Origin: Pedobacter nototheniae | GTDB taxonomy: Bacteria > Bacteroidota > Bacteroidia > Sphingobacteriales > Sphingobacteriaceae | Reading direction: 5' to 3' | Assembly (NCBI RefSeq): GCF_004335085.1 | Contig: NZ_RQRS01000023.1 | Span: 1-64,000, forward strand | Length of the DNA: 64,000 nucleotides | Shown here: positions 35,738-44,189 of the stretch, one piece after another | Numbering within the stretch: the first letter of the stretch is position 1 | Layout: the number at the start of each line of letters is the position of its first letter | Made by a program: the position numbers and the translations under genes | Notes under the pieces: generated by a model | What the model saw: only the letters and a program-made list of their open reading frames with translations | Database searches by the model: none | Told to the model about the DNA's origin: nothing

Positions 35738-36101
35738 TGGAGCCGAAGGGAGTCGAACCCTTGTCCAGTTGTGAGATAAATTATACCTTCTACATGCTTA
35801 TTTTTCAATTGATTGTCGGGAAATAAACGGGCTGAAAACCGACCTTGTTTAAATCCTTAGATACTTTATCTCACCTTACGTCGTACCTCCGTTAAGGCCA
35901 GCTTTGTTGTTTCGATGCCCCAGATTCTAACCCAACAATGCAGCAGTTAGAGGGACAAAAGCTAATTAGTTCTAAACTAAGCAGCTAAGGCGTAAGTATT
36001 TTCGCCAACTAAAATGTGAACGTTCACTTTAAGTGCTCTCCGTACAACGCACTGCATGCTAACATAACCTTCGCCACCCCGTCAAATCCAAGAACGGCCC
36101 C
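35738..36101 (-). ncRNA. ssrA: tmRNA (ssrA)
   Basis: About 364 nt. The 5' end is GGGGCCGTTCTTGGATTTGACG, the standard tmRNA opening, and the 3' end is the T-arm and acceptor GGGTTCGACTCCCTTCGGC followed by TCCA. The 7-bp acceptor stem GGGGCCG/CGGCTCC closes with one G-U pair; the terminal CCA is not encoded. The tag frame at 36006-35977 reads GENTYALAA then TAG, a Bacteroidota-type degradation tag ending in LAA. With SmpB it rescues stalled ribosomes and marks the peptide for proteolysis. Confidence 0.97.
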
Positions 36102-36169
36102 AGTTCAATTTGCAGTTATCAATTTGCAGCTGTCTACTCTAGACAACACATCAAACAATTAACCAAAGG

Positions 36170-36177
36170 CAAATGTA
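36170..36177 (-). promoter_or_regulatory. Candidate -7 box for ssrA (TACATTTG)
   Basis: A perfect TAnnTTTG match 68 nt upstream of the mature 5' end, leaving a short precursor for RNase P to remove. No TTG lies at the exact -33 spacing. Confidence 0.4.
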
Positions 36178-36183
36178 CAAATA

Positions 36184-36222
36184 AAATGCCAAATAATAGC
36201 TGTAAACTAATATTTGGCATTT
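36184..36222 (-). terminator. Hairpin terminator after the aminotransferase gene
   Basis: AAATGCCAAATA and TATTTGGCATTT are exact complements (12 bp) around a 15-nt loop, 33 bp past the stop codon. On the minus strand it is followed by TATTTG only, so termination may be moderate. Confidence 0.6.
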
Positions 36223-36254
36223 AAAACTTTGAACTAAAAATTGAAAATTGTAAA

Positions 36255-37454
36255 CTATTTCGTTCTACCAGGATATTGTTGTAAAGCAACCTCTAAACAA
36301 TCCATAGCCGTATTTAAATCGTCGATATTTAAAACATAAGCCATACGAACTTCATTTTTACCTGAGCCAGGTGTAGAATAAAAACCCGTAGCAGGCGCCA
36401 TCATCACAGTTTGATTGTTATAATTAAATTCTTCCAAAATCCATTGGCAAAACTTGTCTGCATCATCAATAGGAAACTTTGCTACAACATAAAAAGCACC
36501 ACCTGGGTTAGGACAAAAAACGCCATCAATATTATTTAAGCGGCTAACCAATGTATCACGGCGTAAAGTATATTCTGTATTTACTTTTTCAAAATAACTA
36601 TCAGGAGTATCAACAGCAGCACTACCAGCAATTTGTTCAACCATACCAGGACTTAATCTTGCTTGTGCAAATTTTAATCCTGAGGCAATAACATCTGCAT
36701 TTTTAGTAATTAAGCAGCCTAAACGAGCACCACAAGCACTATAACGTTTAGAAACGGTATCCATAATTACAACGTTTTCCTCTAGTCCATCTAAATGCAT
36801 TGGCGAAATAAACTCGCGGCCATCATAACAAAATTCGCGGTATGCTTCATCAGAGAATAGGAATAGATCATATTTTAAGCAAAGCGATTTTAAAGCCTCT
36901 AATTCTTCCTTTGAATATAGGTATCCAGTAGGGTTATTAGGGTTACAGATGATGATTGCTTTTGTTTTTTCGGTAATTAATTTTTCAAACTCTGCAATAG
37001 GAGGCAGCGCAAAACCATTTTCAATATATGATAAAATTGGCTTTACTACTACATTACTCATGCAGGCAAAACCATTGTAGTTTGCATAAAAAGGTTCAGG
37101 AATAATAATTTCATCACCTTCATTTACACAGGTTTGCATGGCGATGGTGATGGCCTCAGAACCGCCAACGGTTACTAAAATATTTTCGGGTTTAATGTTG
37201 TAACCTAATTTATTATAATACTCTGTTAACTTGGTACGGTAGCTTAATGTTCCTTCGGATGGGGTATAGGCCCAAACATTAAAATCAATGTTTTTGATGG
37301 CGTTTAACATCCCTTCTGGAGTTTCAATATCTGGCTGACCAATATTTAAATGGAAAACCTTTTTACCATCCTGTTTAGCTTTATCGGCAAATGGCGTTAA
37401 CTTTCTGATTGGCGATGCAGGCATCTGCAGGCCTTTTTGTGAAATCTTTGGCAT
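36255..37454 (-). CDS. PLP-dependent aminotransferase, class I/II
   Basis: 399 residues, the usual size of fold-type I aspartate-type aminotransferases. The PLP lysine lies in DTVSKRYSACGARLG. Other landmarks are NIGQPDIETPEGM (substrate loop), TVGGSEAITIAMQTC (cofactor phosphate), ICNPNNPTG and FSDEAYREF (Asp and Tyr binding the pyridine). It probably transaminates aspartate or aromatic amino acids; specificity cannot be read. A terminator hairpin ends only six bases before the ATG, so the gene seems to lack a promoter of its own next to it. Confidence 0.9.
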   Translation of the reverse strand: MPKISQKGLQMPASPIRKLTPFADKAKQDGKKVFHLNIGQPDIETPEGMLNAIKNIDFNVWAYTPSEGTLSYRTKLTEYYNKLGYNIKPENILVTVGGSEAITIAMQTCVNEGDEIIIPEPFYANYNGFACMSNVVVKPILSYIENGFALPPIAEFEKLITEKTKAIIICNPNNPTGYLYSKEELEALKSLCLKYDLFLFSDEAYREFCYDGREFISPMHLDGLEENVVIMDTVSKRYSACGARLGCLITKNADVIASGLKFAQARLSPGMVEQIAGSAAVDTPDSYFEKVNTEYTLRRDTLVSRLNNIDGVFCPNPGGAFYVVAKFPIDDADKFCQWILEEFNYNNQTVMMAPATGFYSTPGSGKNEVRMAYVLNIDDLNTAMDCLEVALQQYPGRTK

Positions 37455-37466
37455 GGCACAAAAATA

Positions 37467-37496
37467 AAAAAGTCCCGATGAAAATCGGGACTTTTT
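37467..37496 (-). terminator. Terminator between DUF1573 and aminotransferase genes
   Basis: AAAAAGTCCCGAT pairs with ATCGGGACTTTTT around a GAAA tetraloop. On the minus strand the T-run ends at 37461, six bases before the aminotransferase start codon. Confidence 0.85.
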
Positions 37497-37515
37497 AAAT
37501 ATAATCGGTTAAAAA

Positions 37516-37908
37516 TTATTTAGATGCAGCTGCAACAGTTTCTCCTTTGATATAAAGCACTTTAATAGGTGTTTTAGCGTTAGAAGTAATGGTAACAGTT
37601 TTAGTAAATGGCATTGGGCTACCTGCAGGGTTAAATGTAACCGAAATGGTACCAGTTTCACCTTGTTTTAAAGGTGTAGTAGTATATTTAGGAACAGTAC
37701 AACCACAGCTACCTTCAGCTTTAGTAATAATTAAAGGCTCCTCACCAGTATTGGTGTATTTAAAATCAAATGAAACCGGTTTGTTTAAAACAACTTTACC
37801 GAAATCATGAGTTTCTGATTCAAATTTAAACTCAGCAGGTTTAGTTTGTGCTTTAGATGCTAAACCGAAACCCATTACAAAAGCGAATAATACTAAGATC
37901 TTTTTCAT
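37516..37908 (-). CDS. DUF1573 domain protein, exported
   Basis: 130 residues with a signal peptide (MKKILVLFAFVMGFGLASKA, cleavage before QT). One Ig-like DUF1573 domain: FKFESETHDFGKVVLNKPVSFDFKYTNTGEEPLIITKAEGSCGCTVPKYT..LKQGETGTISVTFNP. The SCGCT motif and the HDFG opening are the family signature. Abundant in Bacteroidota; periplasmic or outer-membrane associated, function unknown. It is followed by a strong terminator. Confidence 0.9.
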   Translation of the reverse strand: MKKILVLFAFVMGFGLASKAQTKPAEFKFESETHDFGKVVLNKPVSFDFKYTNTGEEPLIITKAEGSCGCTVPKYTTTPLKQGETGTISVTFNPAGSPMPFTKTVTITSNAKTPIKVLYIKGETVAAASK

Positions 37909-38052
37909 GTTATGTTTTTAGATATTTTTTAAAACTTTTTATTAAAACAAATTTAATTGTTTTACGTATAAAACAAAAACTATTCCAGTAATATTTTAAT
38001 AACCAATATATAATTTTACTGTTTAGTGTAAAGGCAAACTTTTAATTTTGTT

Positions 38053-38060
38053 TATATTTG
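38053..38060 (+). promoter_or_regulatory. -7 box (TATATTTG) before the E1 gene
   Basis: A full TAnnTTTG match 20 nt before the ATG of the fused E1 gene. Confidence 0.45.
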
Positions 38061-38080
38061 CCCGCAACCAATAATAGATC

Positions 38081-40504
38081 ATGATGCAGAATGAAAAACT
38101 TATTACCAATTCTATTGATGCTTCTGAATTAAGTTTCAACGATTTTAAATCTATCGTTACAAACGATTATAAAATTGCCTTTGAGAGTCGGCAGGCCAGT
38201 GTTTTAGGTCGTAGAGAAGTATTAACAGGTAAGGCTAAGTTTGGTATTTTTGGTGATGGTAAAGAGGTGCCACAAATTGCTATGGCAAAAGCCTTTAAAA
38301 ATGGAGATTGGCGCTCTGGCTATTACAGAGATCAAACCTTTGCCTTTGCTACCGGCATATCAACAATTAAAGAATTTTTTGCCCAATTATATGCCAATCC
38401 AGCTACAGATGCTGATCCTTTTTCTGGCGGCCGACAGATGAATTGCCATTTTGCAACGAAATCTGTCAATGAAGATGGAAGCTGGAATGATTTAACAAAA
38501 ATAAAAAACAGCTCTTCTGATATTTCTCCAACAGGAGGACAGATGGCTCGTTTAGTTGGCCTTGCCTATGCTTCTAAATTATTTAGAAATAATAAAGAAC
38601 TGGATTATTTAAAACATTTTTCTGTTGGCGGTAATGAGGTTGCATTCGGTACTATTGGTAATGCATCCACATCAGAAGGAGTATTTTTTGAAGCCATTAA
38701 CGCAGCCGGAGTTTTACAGGTTCCTATGGCTATTTCCATTTGGGATGATGCTTATGGTATTTCTGTGCCAGCTAAATACCAAACTACAAAAGAAGATATT
38801 TCTGAAGTTTTAAAAGGTTTTCAGCGTGATGCCGATAATCTTGGTTATGAAATTTATAAAGTTAAAGGCTGGGATTATCCTGCTTTATGCGAGGTTTATG
38901 AAAAGGCAATAGCGGTATGTAGAGAAGAGCATGTTCCTGTTTTAATTCACGTTACGGAGCTTACTCAGCCGCAAGGACACTCTACTTCAGGCTCACACGA
39001 GCGTTATAAATCAAAAGACAGGTTAACTTGGGAAACTGAGCACGATTGTATTTTGAAAATGCGTGAGTGGATGCTTGAATCTGCAATTGTAACAGAAGAA
39101 GAGATTGCTGAAATAGAAAAAAATGCCAAAATATTAGTTCGAAATGCTCAAAAAGAAGCTTGGAATGAATTTTTAGAAAGCATTAAACCTGAACAAAAAC
39201 AGGTTGTAGATTTTATTAGTGGCTTGGCAAAACATCAGCCAGAACTGGCTAAAATTGCCAGTCAGTTGGCTTCAACCGCTGATGCGCAACGAAGAGAAGT
39301 GTTTTCTGCTGCCCGTAAAGCAATCCGCTTATCTGCACAATTTAATACTCCAGAACGTGAGGCATTTTTAACCTGGTATGAAAATCAAGATGAATTAAAC
39401 TACGATAGATATAATTCAAAATTACATACAAACGGAAAAGATCGTCCTGATAATATTCCTGTCGTAGCAGCCCAATATGACGATTTATCTAAAATGGTTG
39501 ATGGCAGGGAAGTGCTAAACGCTTGCTTTAATGAAAATTTTGCCCGCGATCAGAGATTAGTTGCTTTTGGTGAAGATTTAGGGAATATTGGTGATGTAAA
39601 CCAGGGTTTTGCAGGTTTGCAGGCTAAATATGGTGAATTACGAATCACTGATACTGGTATTCGCGAAATGACAATTATGGGGCAAGGAATTGGTTTAGCC
39701 ATGCGTGGTTTAAAGCCCATTGCTGAAATTCAATACCTGGATTACTTAATTTTTGCACTCAATGTTTTAAGTGATGATTTAGCATCATTAGCTTACCGTA
39801 CAAAAGGAATCCAAAAAGCACCTATGATTGTACGTACCAGAGGACACCGTTTGGAAGGTATTTGGCATTCAGGATCACCAATTTCTATGCTGTTGGGATC
39901 TTTAAGAGGATTACATTTATGCGTACCTCGCGATATGACACAAGCTGCCGGAATGTACAATACGCTATTTAGAGCGGATGAACCTGCCGTAGTTATTGAG
40001 TGTTTAAATGGCTATAGATTAAAAGAAAAATTGCCAAATAATGTCGGCGAATTTACGGTGCCACTTGGATTAGCTGAAGTTATTGAAGAAGGAACAGATA
40101 TAACTGTGGTATCTTATGGCTCTACTTTAAGAGTGGTACAGGAAGCGGCAGAAGAGTTGCTTCAGATGGGTATTTCAGTAGAAATTATTGATCCACAAAC
40201 TTTATTGCCGTTTGATACCAATCATGTTTGTGCAAATTCTCTACAAAAAACCAATAAACTTTTAGTTGTTGATGAAGATGTACCAGGTGGTGGATCTGCT
40301 TATATTTTACAGAAAATATTGGAGGAACAAAAAGGTTATTTTTACTTAGATGGACAGCCTAAAACACTGACTGCAAAAGCGCATCGTCCTCCATTTGGCT
40401 CAGATGGCGACTATTTTAGTAAACCATCTGTAGATGATGTTGTGGAAACCATTTATCAAATGATGCATGAAAGTAAGCCAGATAAATACCCTGCAATTTT
40501 TTAA
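38081..40504 (+). CDS. 2-oxoacid dehydrogenase E1, fused alpha and beta subunits
   Basis: 807 residues. The first half (to about 440) is the TPP-binding E1 alpha: FRSGYYRDQ-like WRSGYYRDQTFAF, HFSVGGNEVAFGTIGNASTSEGVFFEAINAAGVLQVPMAISIWDDAYGISVP. The second half is E1 beta: GREVLNACFNENFARDQRLVAFGEDLGNIGDVNQGF, and the C-terminal transketolase domain VVSYGSTLRVVQEAAEEL. It decarboxylates a 2-oxoacid (pyruvate or branched-chain) for an E2 acyltransferase, which is not in the window. The fusion is usual in Bacteroidota. Residue pattern fits branched-chain or pyruvate types; which one is not settled. Confidence 0.9.
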   Translation: MMQNEKLITNSIDASELSFNDFKSIVTNDYKIAFESRQASVLGRREVLTGKAKFGIFGDGKEVPQIAMAKAFKNGDWRSGYYRDQTFAFATGISTIKEFFAQLYANPATDADPFSGGRQMNCHFATKSVNEDGSWNDLTKIKNSSSDISPTGGQMARLVGLAYASKLFRNNKELDYLKHFSVGGNEVAFGTIGNASTSEGVFFEAINAAGVLQVPMAISIWDDAYGISVPAKYQTTKEDISEVLKGFQRDADNLGYEIYKVKGWDYPALCEVYEKAIAVCREEHVPVLIHVTELTQPQGHSTSGSHERYKSKDRLTWETEHDCILKMREWMLESAIVTEEEIAEIEKNAKILVRNAQKEAWNEFLESIKPEQKQVVDFISGLAKHQPELAKIASQLASTADAQRREVFSAARKAIRLSAQFNTPEREAFLTWYENQDELNYDRYNSKLHTNGKDRPDNIPVVAAQYDDLSKMVDGREVLNACFNENFARDQRLVAFGEDLGNIGDVNQGFAGLQAKYGELRITDTGIREMTIMGQGIGLAMRGLKPIAEIQYLDYLIFALNVLSDDLASLAYRTKGIQKAPMIVRTRGHRLEGIWHSGSPISMLLGSLRGLHLCVPRDMTQAAGMYNTLFRADEPAVVIECLNGYRLKEKLPNNVGEFTVPLGLAEVIEEGTDITVVSYGSTLRVVQEAAEELLQMGISVEIIDPQTLLPFDTNHVCANSLQKTNKLLVVDEDVPGGGSAYILQKILEEQKGYFYLDGQPKTLTAKAHRPPFGSDGDYFSKPSVDDVVETIYQMMHESKPDKYPAIF

Positions 40505-40525
40505 ATAAATTAATTTAATAAATTG

Positions 40526-40554
40526 AGCCTGATTGTAATGCAATCAGGCTTTTT
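40526..40554 (+). terminator. Terminator after the E1 gene
   Basis: AGCCTGATTG pairs with CAATCAGGCT around TAATG, followed by a T-run on the plus strand. Confidence 0.88.
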
Positions 40555-40726
40555 AGCTTAAAACCTATTCTTACAAGCTCTAATATTTTTATTTTTCACT
40601 TTATTATTTTGTAATAAAAATGTTATCTTCAAGCCTTTAAATCATCCCTAATGCAACCTAAACTTTTCTCCTATTTCTATTGGGAAACCAATGTATTTCT
40701 CGTGTTACGCTCAATTTTTAGTATAA

Positions 40727-43012
40727 ATGCGTAAACTTTTCTTAACGTTTGCATTTCTTTTTCTCCTTGCAGGAGATCTAATTGCCCAAACACCTCAAAA
40801 GAAATTAGATAGTCTTTTATCGGTTAATAAAAATTATCCAAAAGAAGATTCTATTAAGGTAGTAAAATTAGAAGGCGTTTACAGGCAATATATGCGTATG
40901 CAAAATATTGTTATGGCAGAGCAGGTAGCGGATGAAGCAATTGTTTTAGCCCAAAAACTAAATCTTTACAATAATATTGGGATGGCCTATTATAGAAAAG
41001 GTCGGTTTTATCATGGCTTTTCCAATTACCATAAAGCATTAGAAAATTACGAAATTGCATTAAGCAAATTTACCATTGCCAATAATTTAGATATGGTTGC
41101 GGGTACCTATTTAAATATGGGCGCCATGTACATCAGCATTCCTGATTATGCAAAATCATTGGAGGTTAATCAAAAAGCAATTACTATTTATTTAAAAATG
41201 AATAATGATGCCGATTTGGCTAGTTGTTATGCAAATATTGCTCAAATTTATAAAGACTTAAATCAGCAAAGCAAGGCTTTAGAGTATCTGCAAAAGGCAT
41301 TAAAAGTTTTTATTGCCAATGGTGAAAGTAATAGGGGCGTTGCGGTGGTTTATAATAGTATTGCCGGAGCGTATTTAAATGCAAGTAATGCCGAATTATC
41401 TAAAATGGGTATTGCGCCCGATCAAAAATTTGGATTGGCATTAACAAACCTTCAAAAAGCTTTAAAAATTTCAGGATTTTTAAAGGATGATGGTGTTTCT
41501 GCAAGTATTTATTTGGGACTTGGAGAAACTTATGAAGGCATTTTACAAAATGATATGGCTTTGGCATCGTATCAAAAAGCGTTAGAATTTAGTAAAAACG
41601 ATGACGATCAAAATGCAAAAGCAACAGTTTTACAATCTCTATCTAATTTTTACTATAAATCTGGTACTTATCAAAAAGCTATAGAACTTTCTAAAGAAGC
41701 GCTTAAAATTGCTACAGAAAATGAATTGCTGGATGAGCAAAAAAATGCGCTTTTAAGTTTAAGTTTAATTTACGAAAAGTTAAATTCGTTTGATCTGGCA
41801 TTAAATTATTATAGAAAATATGTTGAGGTAAGTAAACAAATTTTTGATGAAGAAAAGGAAAGGGAAATTACCAGGAAGCAATTGCAGATTGATTTTGCAG
41901 TAAAAGAAAAAGATTATCAGATTAAACAAAATTTAACTTCTGCTGAATTACAAAAACAGGTTTTATTAGCCAGCCAACAGCAGCAACAGTTAATTTTAAG
42001 GAAACAGGAACTTTCCTTAAGCGATAAAGAAAAAAGCTTACAGCGACTTACGTTTTTGAAAAAACAAGCTGATTTAGAAAATGCGCAGAAACTTCAGAAT
42101 TCAATTTTTCAAAAAAAACAACTCGAATCCAGGTATGCTACCTCGTTAAGGGATAGGCAAATTTCTAAACAAAAAGAGCAGATTGCATATGATAAAAAAA
42201 TCAAAATATTTTTAATTATATCCGTCTTTCTATTACTATGCATCGCGTTTTTGATTTATTATAACCAGCGCAAAACATCAAAGCTTAATCAAATTATTAA
42301 CAGGCAAAAGAAAGAACTGGAGCATTTAGGCAATGTTAAAGATCGTATTTTTAGTATTGTAAGTCATGATATGAGAACGCCTGTTAATGCGTTGATCTCT
42401 TTTATTCAGCTATTGGAAAATGGAAATATAAGTCCAGCGAAATTATATTCTTATGCGGAGAAGTTAAAAAGTCAGCTTACACATACCTCTGCTCTAATGG
42501 AAAACCTTTTAAATTGGGCAGGCAGCCAAATGCAAGGTTTTGTTCCAATAATTGAAACTGTAAAAGTGAAAGCACTTACTGAGGAGGTAACCAGTGCACT
42601 TTACCCACAACTTTTAAATAAGAATATTCAAATAATTAATCGTTTTTCTGAAGATTTACATGTTATTACCGATCATAATATGTTAGCCCTTATTTTAAGA
42701 AACCTGATCAGTAATGCCATAAAATACACACACAATGATGGCGAAATTATTTTAAGCGCCAATACAACGGCTGGGTTTTTTGAATTGTGTGTGGAGGACA
42801 ATGGAATTGGTTTGGAACCAACTCAAATAGAAAAATTTAACAGTGTTGATTTTTTTAGATCGGAAAAAAGCAAACTAGGAACAAATAATGAAAAGGGAAC
42901 AGGTTTAGGGTTATTGCTTTGCAAAAGCTTTATTGGTATTTTAAACGGAAGCATTACCGCCTTACCCGGTAAAGAAAAAGGAAGTACGTTTATGGTAAAA
43001 CTCCCGAAGTAA
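40727..43012 (+). CDS. TPR-containing sensor histidine kinase
   Basis: 761 residues: signal peptide (ends LIAQTPQ), about seven TPR units (75-385) in the periplasm, a long coiled coil (about 385-480), one membrane span (IKIFLIISVFLLLCIAFLIYY, near 500), then HisKA with FSIVSHDMRTPVNALISFIQ and HATPase with LILRNLISNAIKYT, EDNGIGLE and KGTGLGLLLCKSF. It probably senses protein or cell-envelope ligands through TPRs. Its stop codon abuts the stop of the convergent LytTR regulator with no bases between, an arrangement that could link them as a two-component pair. Confidence 0.93.
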   Translation: MRKLFLTFAFLFLLAGDLIAQTPQKKLDSLLSVNKNYPKEDSIKVVKLEGVYRQYMRMQNIVMAEQVADEAIVLAQKLNLYNNIGMAYYRKGRFYHGFSNYHKALENYEIALSKFTIANNLDMVAGTYLNMGAMYISIPDYAKSLEVNQKAITIYLKMNNDADLASCYANIAQIYKDLNQQSKALEYLQKALKVFIANGESNRGVAVVYNSIAGAYLNASNAELSKMGIAPDQKFGLALTNLQKALKISGFLKDDGVSASIYLGLGETYEGILQNDMALASYQKALEFSKNDDDQNAKATVLQSLSNFYYKSGTYQKAIELSKEALKIATENELLDEQKNALLSLSLIYEKLNSFDLALNYYRKYVEVSKQIFDEEKEREITRKQLQIDFAVKEKDYQIKQNLTSAELQKQVLLASQQQQQLILRKQELSLSDKEKSLQRLTFLKKQADLENAQKLQNSIFQKKQLESRYATSLRDRQISKQKEQIAYDKKIKIFLIISVFLLLCIAFLIYYNQRKTSKLNQIINRQKKELEHLGNVKDRIFSIVSHDMRTPVNALISFIQLLENGNISPAKLYSYAEKLKSQLTHTSALMENLLNWAGSQMQGFVPIIETVKVKALTEEVTSALYPQLLNKNIQIINRFSEDLHVITDHNMLALILRNLISNAIKYTHNDGEIILSANTTAGFFELCVEDNGIGLEPTQIEKFNSVDFFRSEKSKLGTNNEKGTGLGLLLCKSFIGILNGSITALPGKEKGSTFMVKLPK

Positions 43013-43762
43013 TTATTTTATAAATCTAGTTATTGTTTTTTCATTTATTTGATCTAGTAATTGCTGTCTAACGGTAACACTAACAGGAACTACAAAATTA
43101 TGGTTCAAATGAATTTCATGGTTTGTAAGTGTAGAAATATGTTTTAGGTTAACAATATATTGTTTATGCACTCTTAAAAAAGAGCTTGCAGGAAATTGAA
43201 TTTCTAAATTTTTTAAGTTAACCAAAGTTACATGCATGGCTTTCTCGGTATAAATTTTAGAAAAATCACCCATGCTTTCTACATAAACTACATCAGAATA
43301 ATATAATTTACTGATGCCTTTAGTTTCTTTAAAAAAGAAAAAATCATCGCTATCCACCTCAAGTTTATTGTTTTGGATTTGTTCTCTATCTAAAGCACTT
43401 TTCAAGGTTATATATTCTATCGCCTTATTGGTTGCTTTTAAAATTCTTGTAAAGGTGGCTGGTTTTACAATAAAATCGAGTGCATCAAGGTTAAAGCTTT
43501 CTACTGCATACTCGGTATAGGAAGTAATAAAGATAAAAATTGGTTTATTTAATGTGCTTTTAAGTAGTTCTAATCCGGAAAGCTCAGGCATATCAATATC
43601 GGTAAAAACAATATCAATCTTCTTCGTTCTTAAAACTTGCATGGCCTCCAATGCATTTTCACATATATCTACAATATTTAAGGAAGGTATTTTTCGGAGG
43701 TGCATTTCAATTGCATCTCTTTCTATTTCATTATCATCAACAATGAGGCAATTATATTTCAT
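43013..43762 (-). CDS. LytTR-family response regulator
   Basis: 249 residues. The receiver domain occupies about 1-120, with acidic residues D9/D10, the phospho-acceptor D55 (VFTDIDMPE), Thr in ITSYTEYAVESF and Lys in FIVKPA. The LytTR DNA-binding domain spans about 145-245 (FFFKETKGISKLYYSDVVYVESMGDFSKIYTEKAMHV ... FLRVHKQYIVNLKHI). It is cytoplasmic and binds DNA in beta strands. It lies tail to tail with the TPR kinase, its most probable partner. Confidence 0.93.
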   Translation of the reverse strand: MKYNCLIVDDNEIERDAIEMHLRKIPSLNIVDICENALEAMQVLRTKKIDIVFTDIDMPELSGLELLKSTLNKPIFIFITSYTEYAVESFNLDALDFIVKPATFTRILKATNKAIEYITLKSALDREQIQNNKLEVDSDDFFFFKETKGISKLYYSDVVYVESMGDFSKIYTEKAMHVTLVNLKNLEIQFPASSFLRVHKQYIVNLKHISTLTNHEIHLNHNFVVPVSVTVRQQLLDQINEKTITRFIK

Positions 43763-44189
43763 TAATGGGATGGATTAAGGATTGCGTAAAGATAATTGTT
43801 TAAAAGAAAATTAAAAGATTAAATCCATAGATTTTGTAAGATAATAATTACTGAATAAATGTTGTTTTGAAACGAGTATAAAGTGTGTTGTTTAGGTTTT
43901 TAATAAATATTAGCAATCTAAACTAAGGAAATTTAGCATGGTTAAAACTACAAGATGCACAAAATTTGAATTTATTCTTCGCTCTTGTTCTTCAAAAAGC
44001 AATCGCTCATATACTTTTTATAGGGTTTAATATACAATTAAAAATAATCCTCTTTTTTAATATAAAATTTGAAGATTAGGATTTATTATAAGGCGCTCTC
44101 TACCATTTTTTTAATGGAGAAAATCCAAAACTAGGATTCAGGTTTCTTTCTCATTTCCTAAGCCAAATTGTAACTATTTATTTCCCTAT
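43763..44189. other. 427-bp gene-free region upstream of the giant cargo gene
   Basis: AT-rich with no convincing ORF; a 30-codon ATG frame near 43938 lacks coding character. It must contain the divergent promoters of the LytTR and cargo genes, but no clean TAnnTTTG box was found. A short imperfect hairpin CCATTTTTTTAATGG is near 44103. Confidence 0.6.

Noticed and set aside
43938..44030. 30-codon ATG frame in the gap before the giant cargo gene
   Set aside because: There is no membrane span, promoter or similarity to support it.
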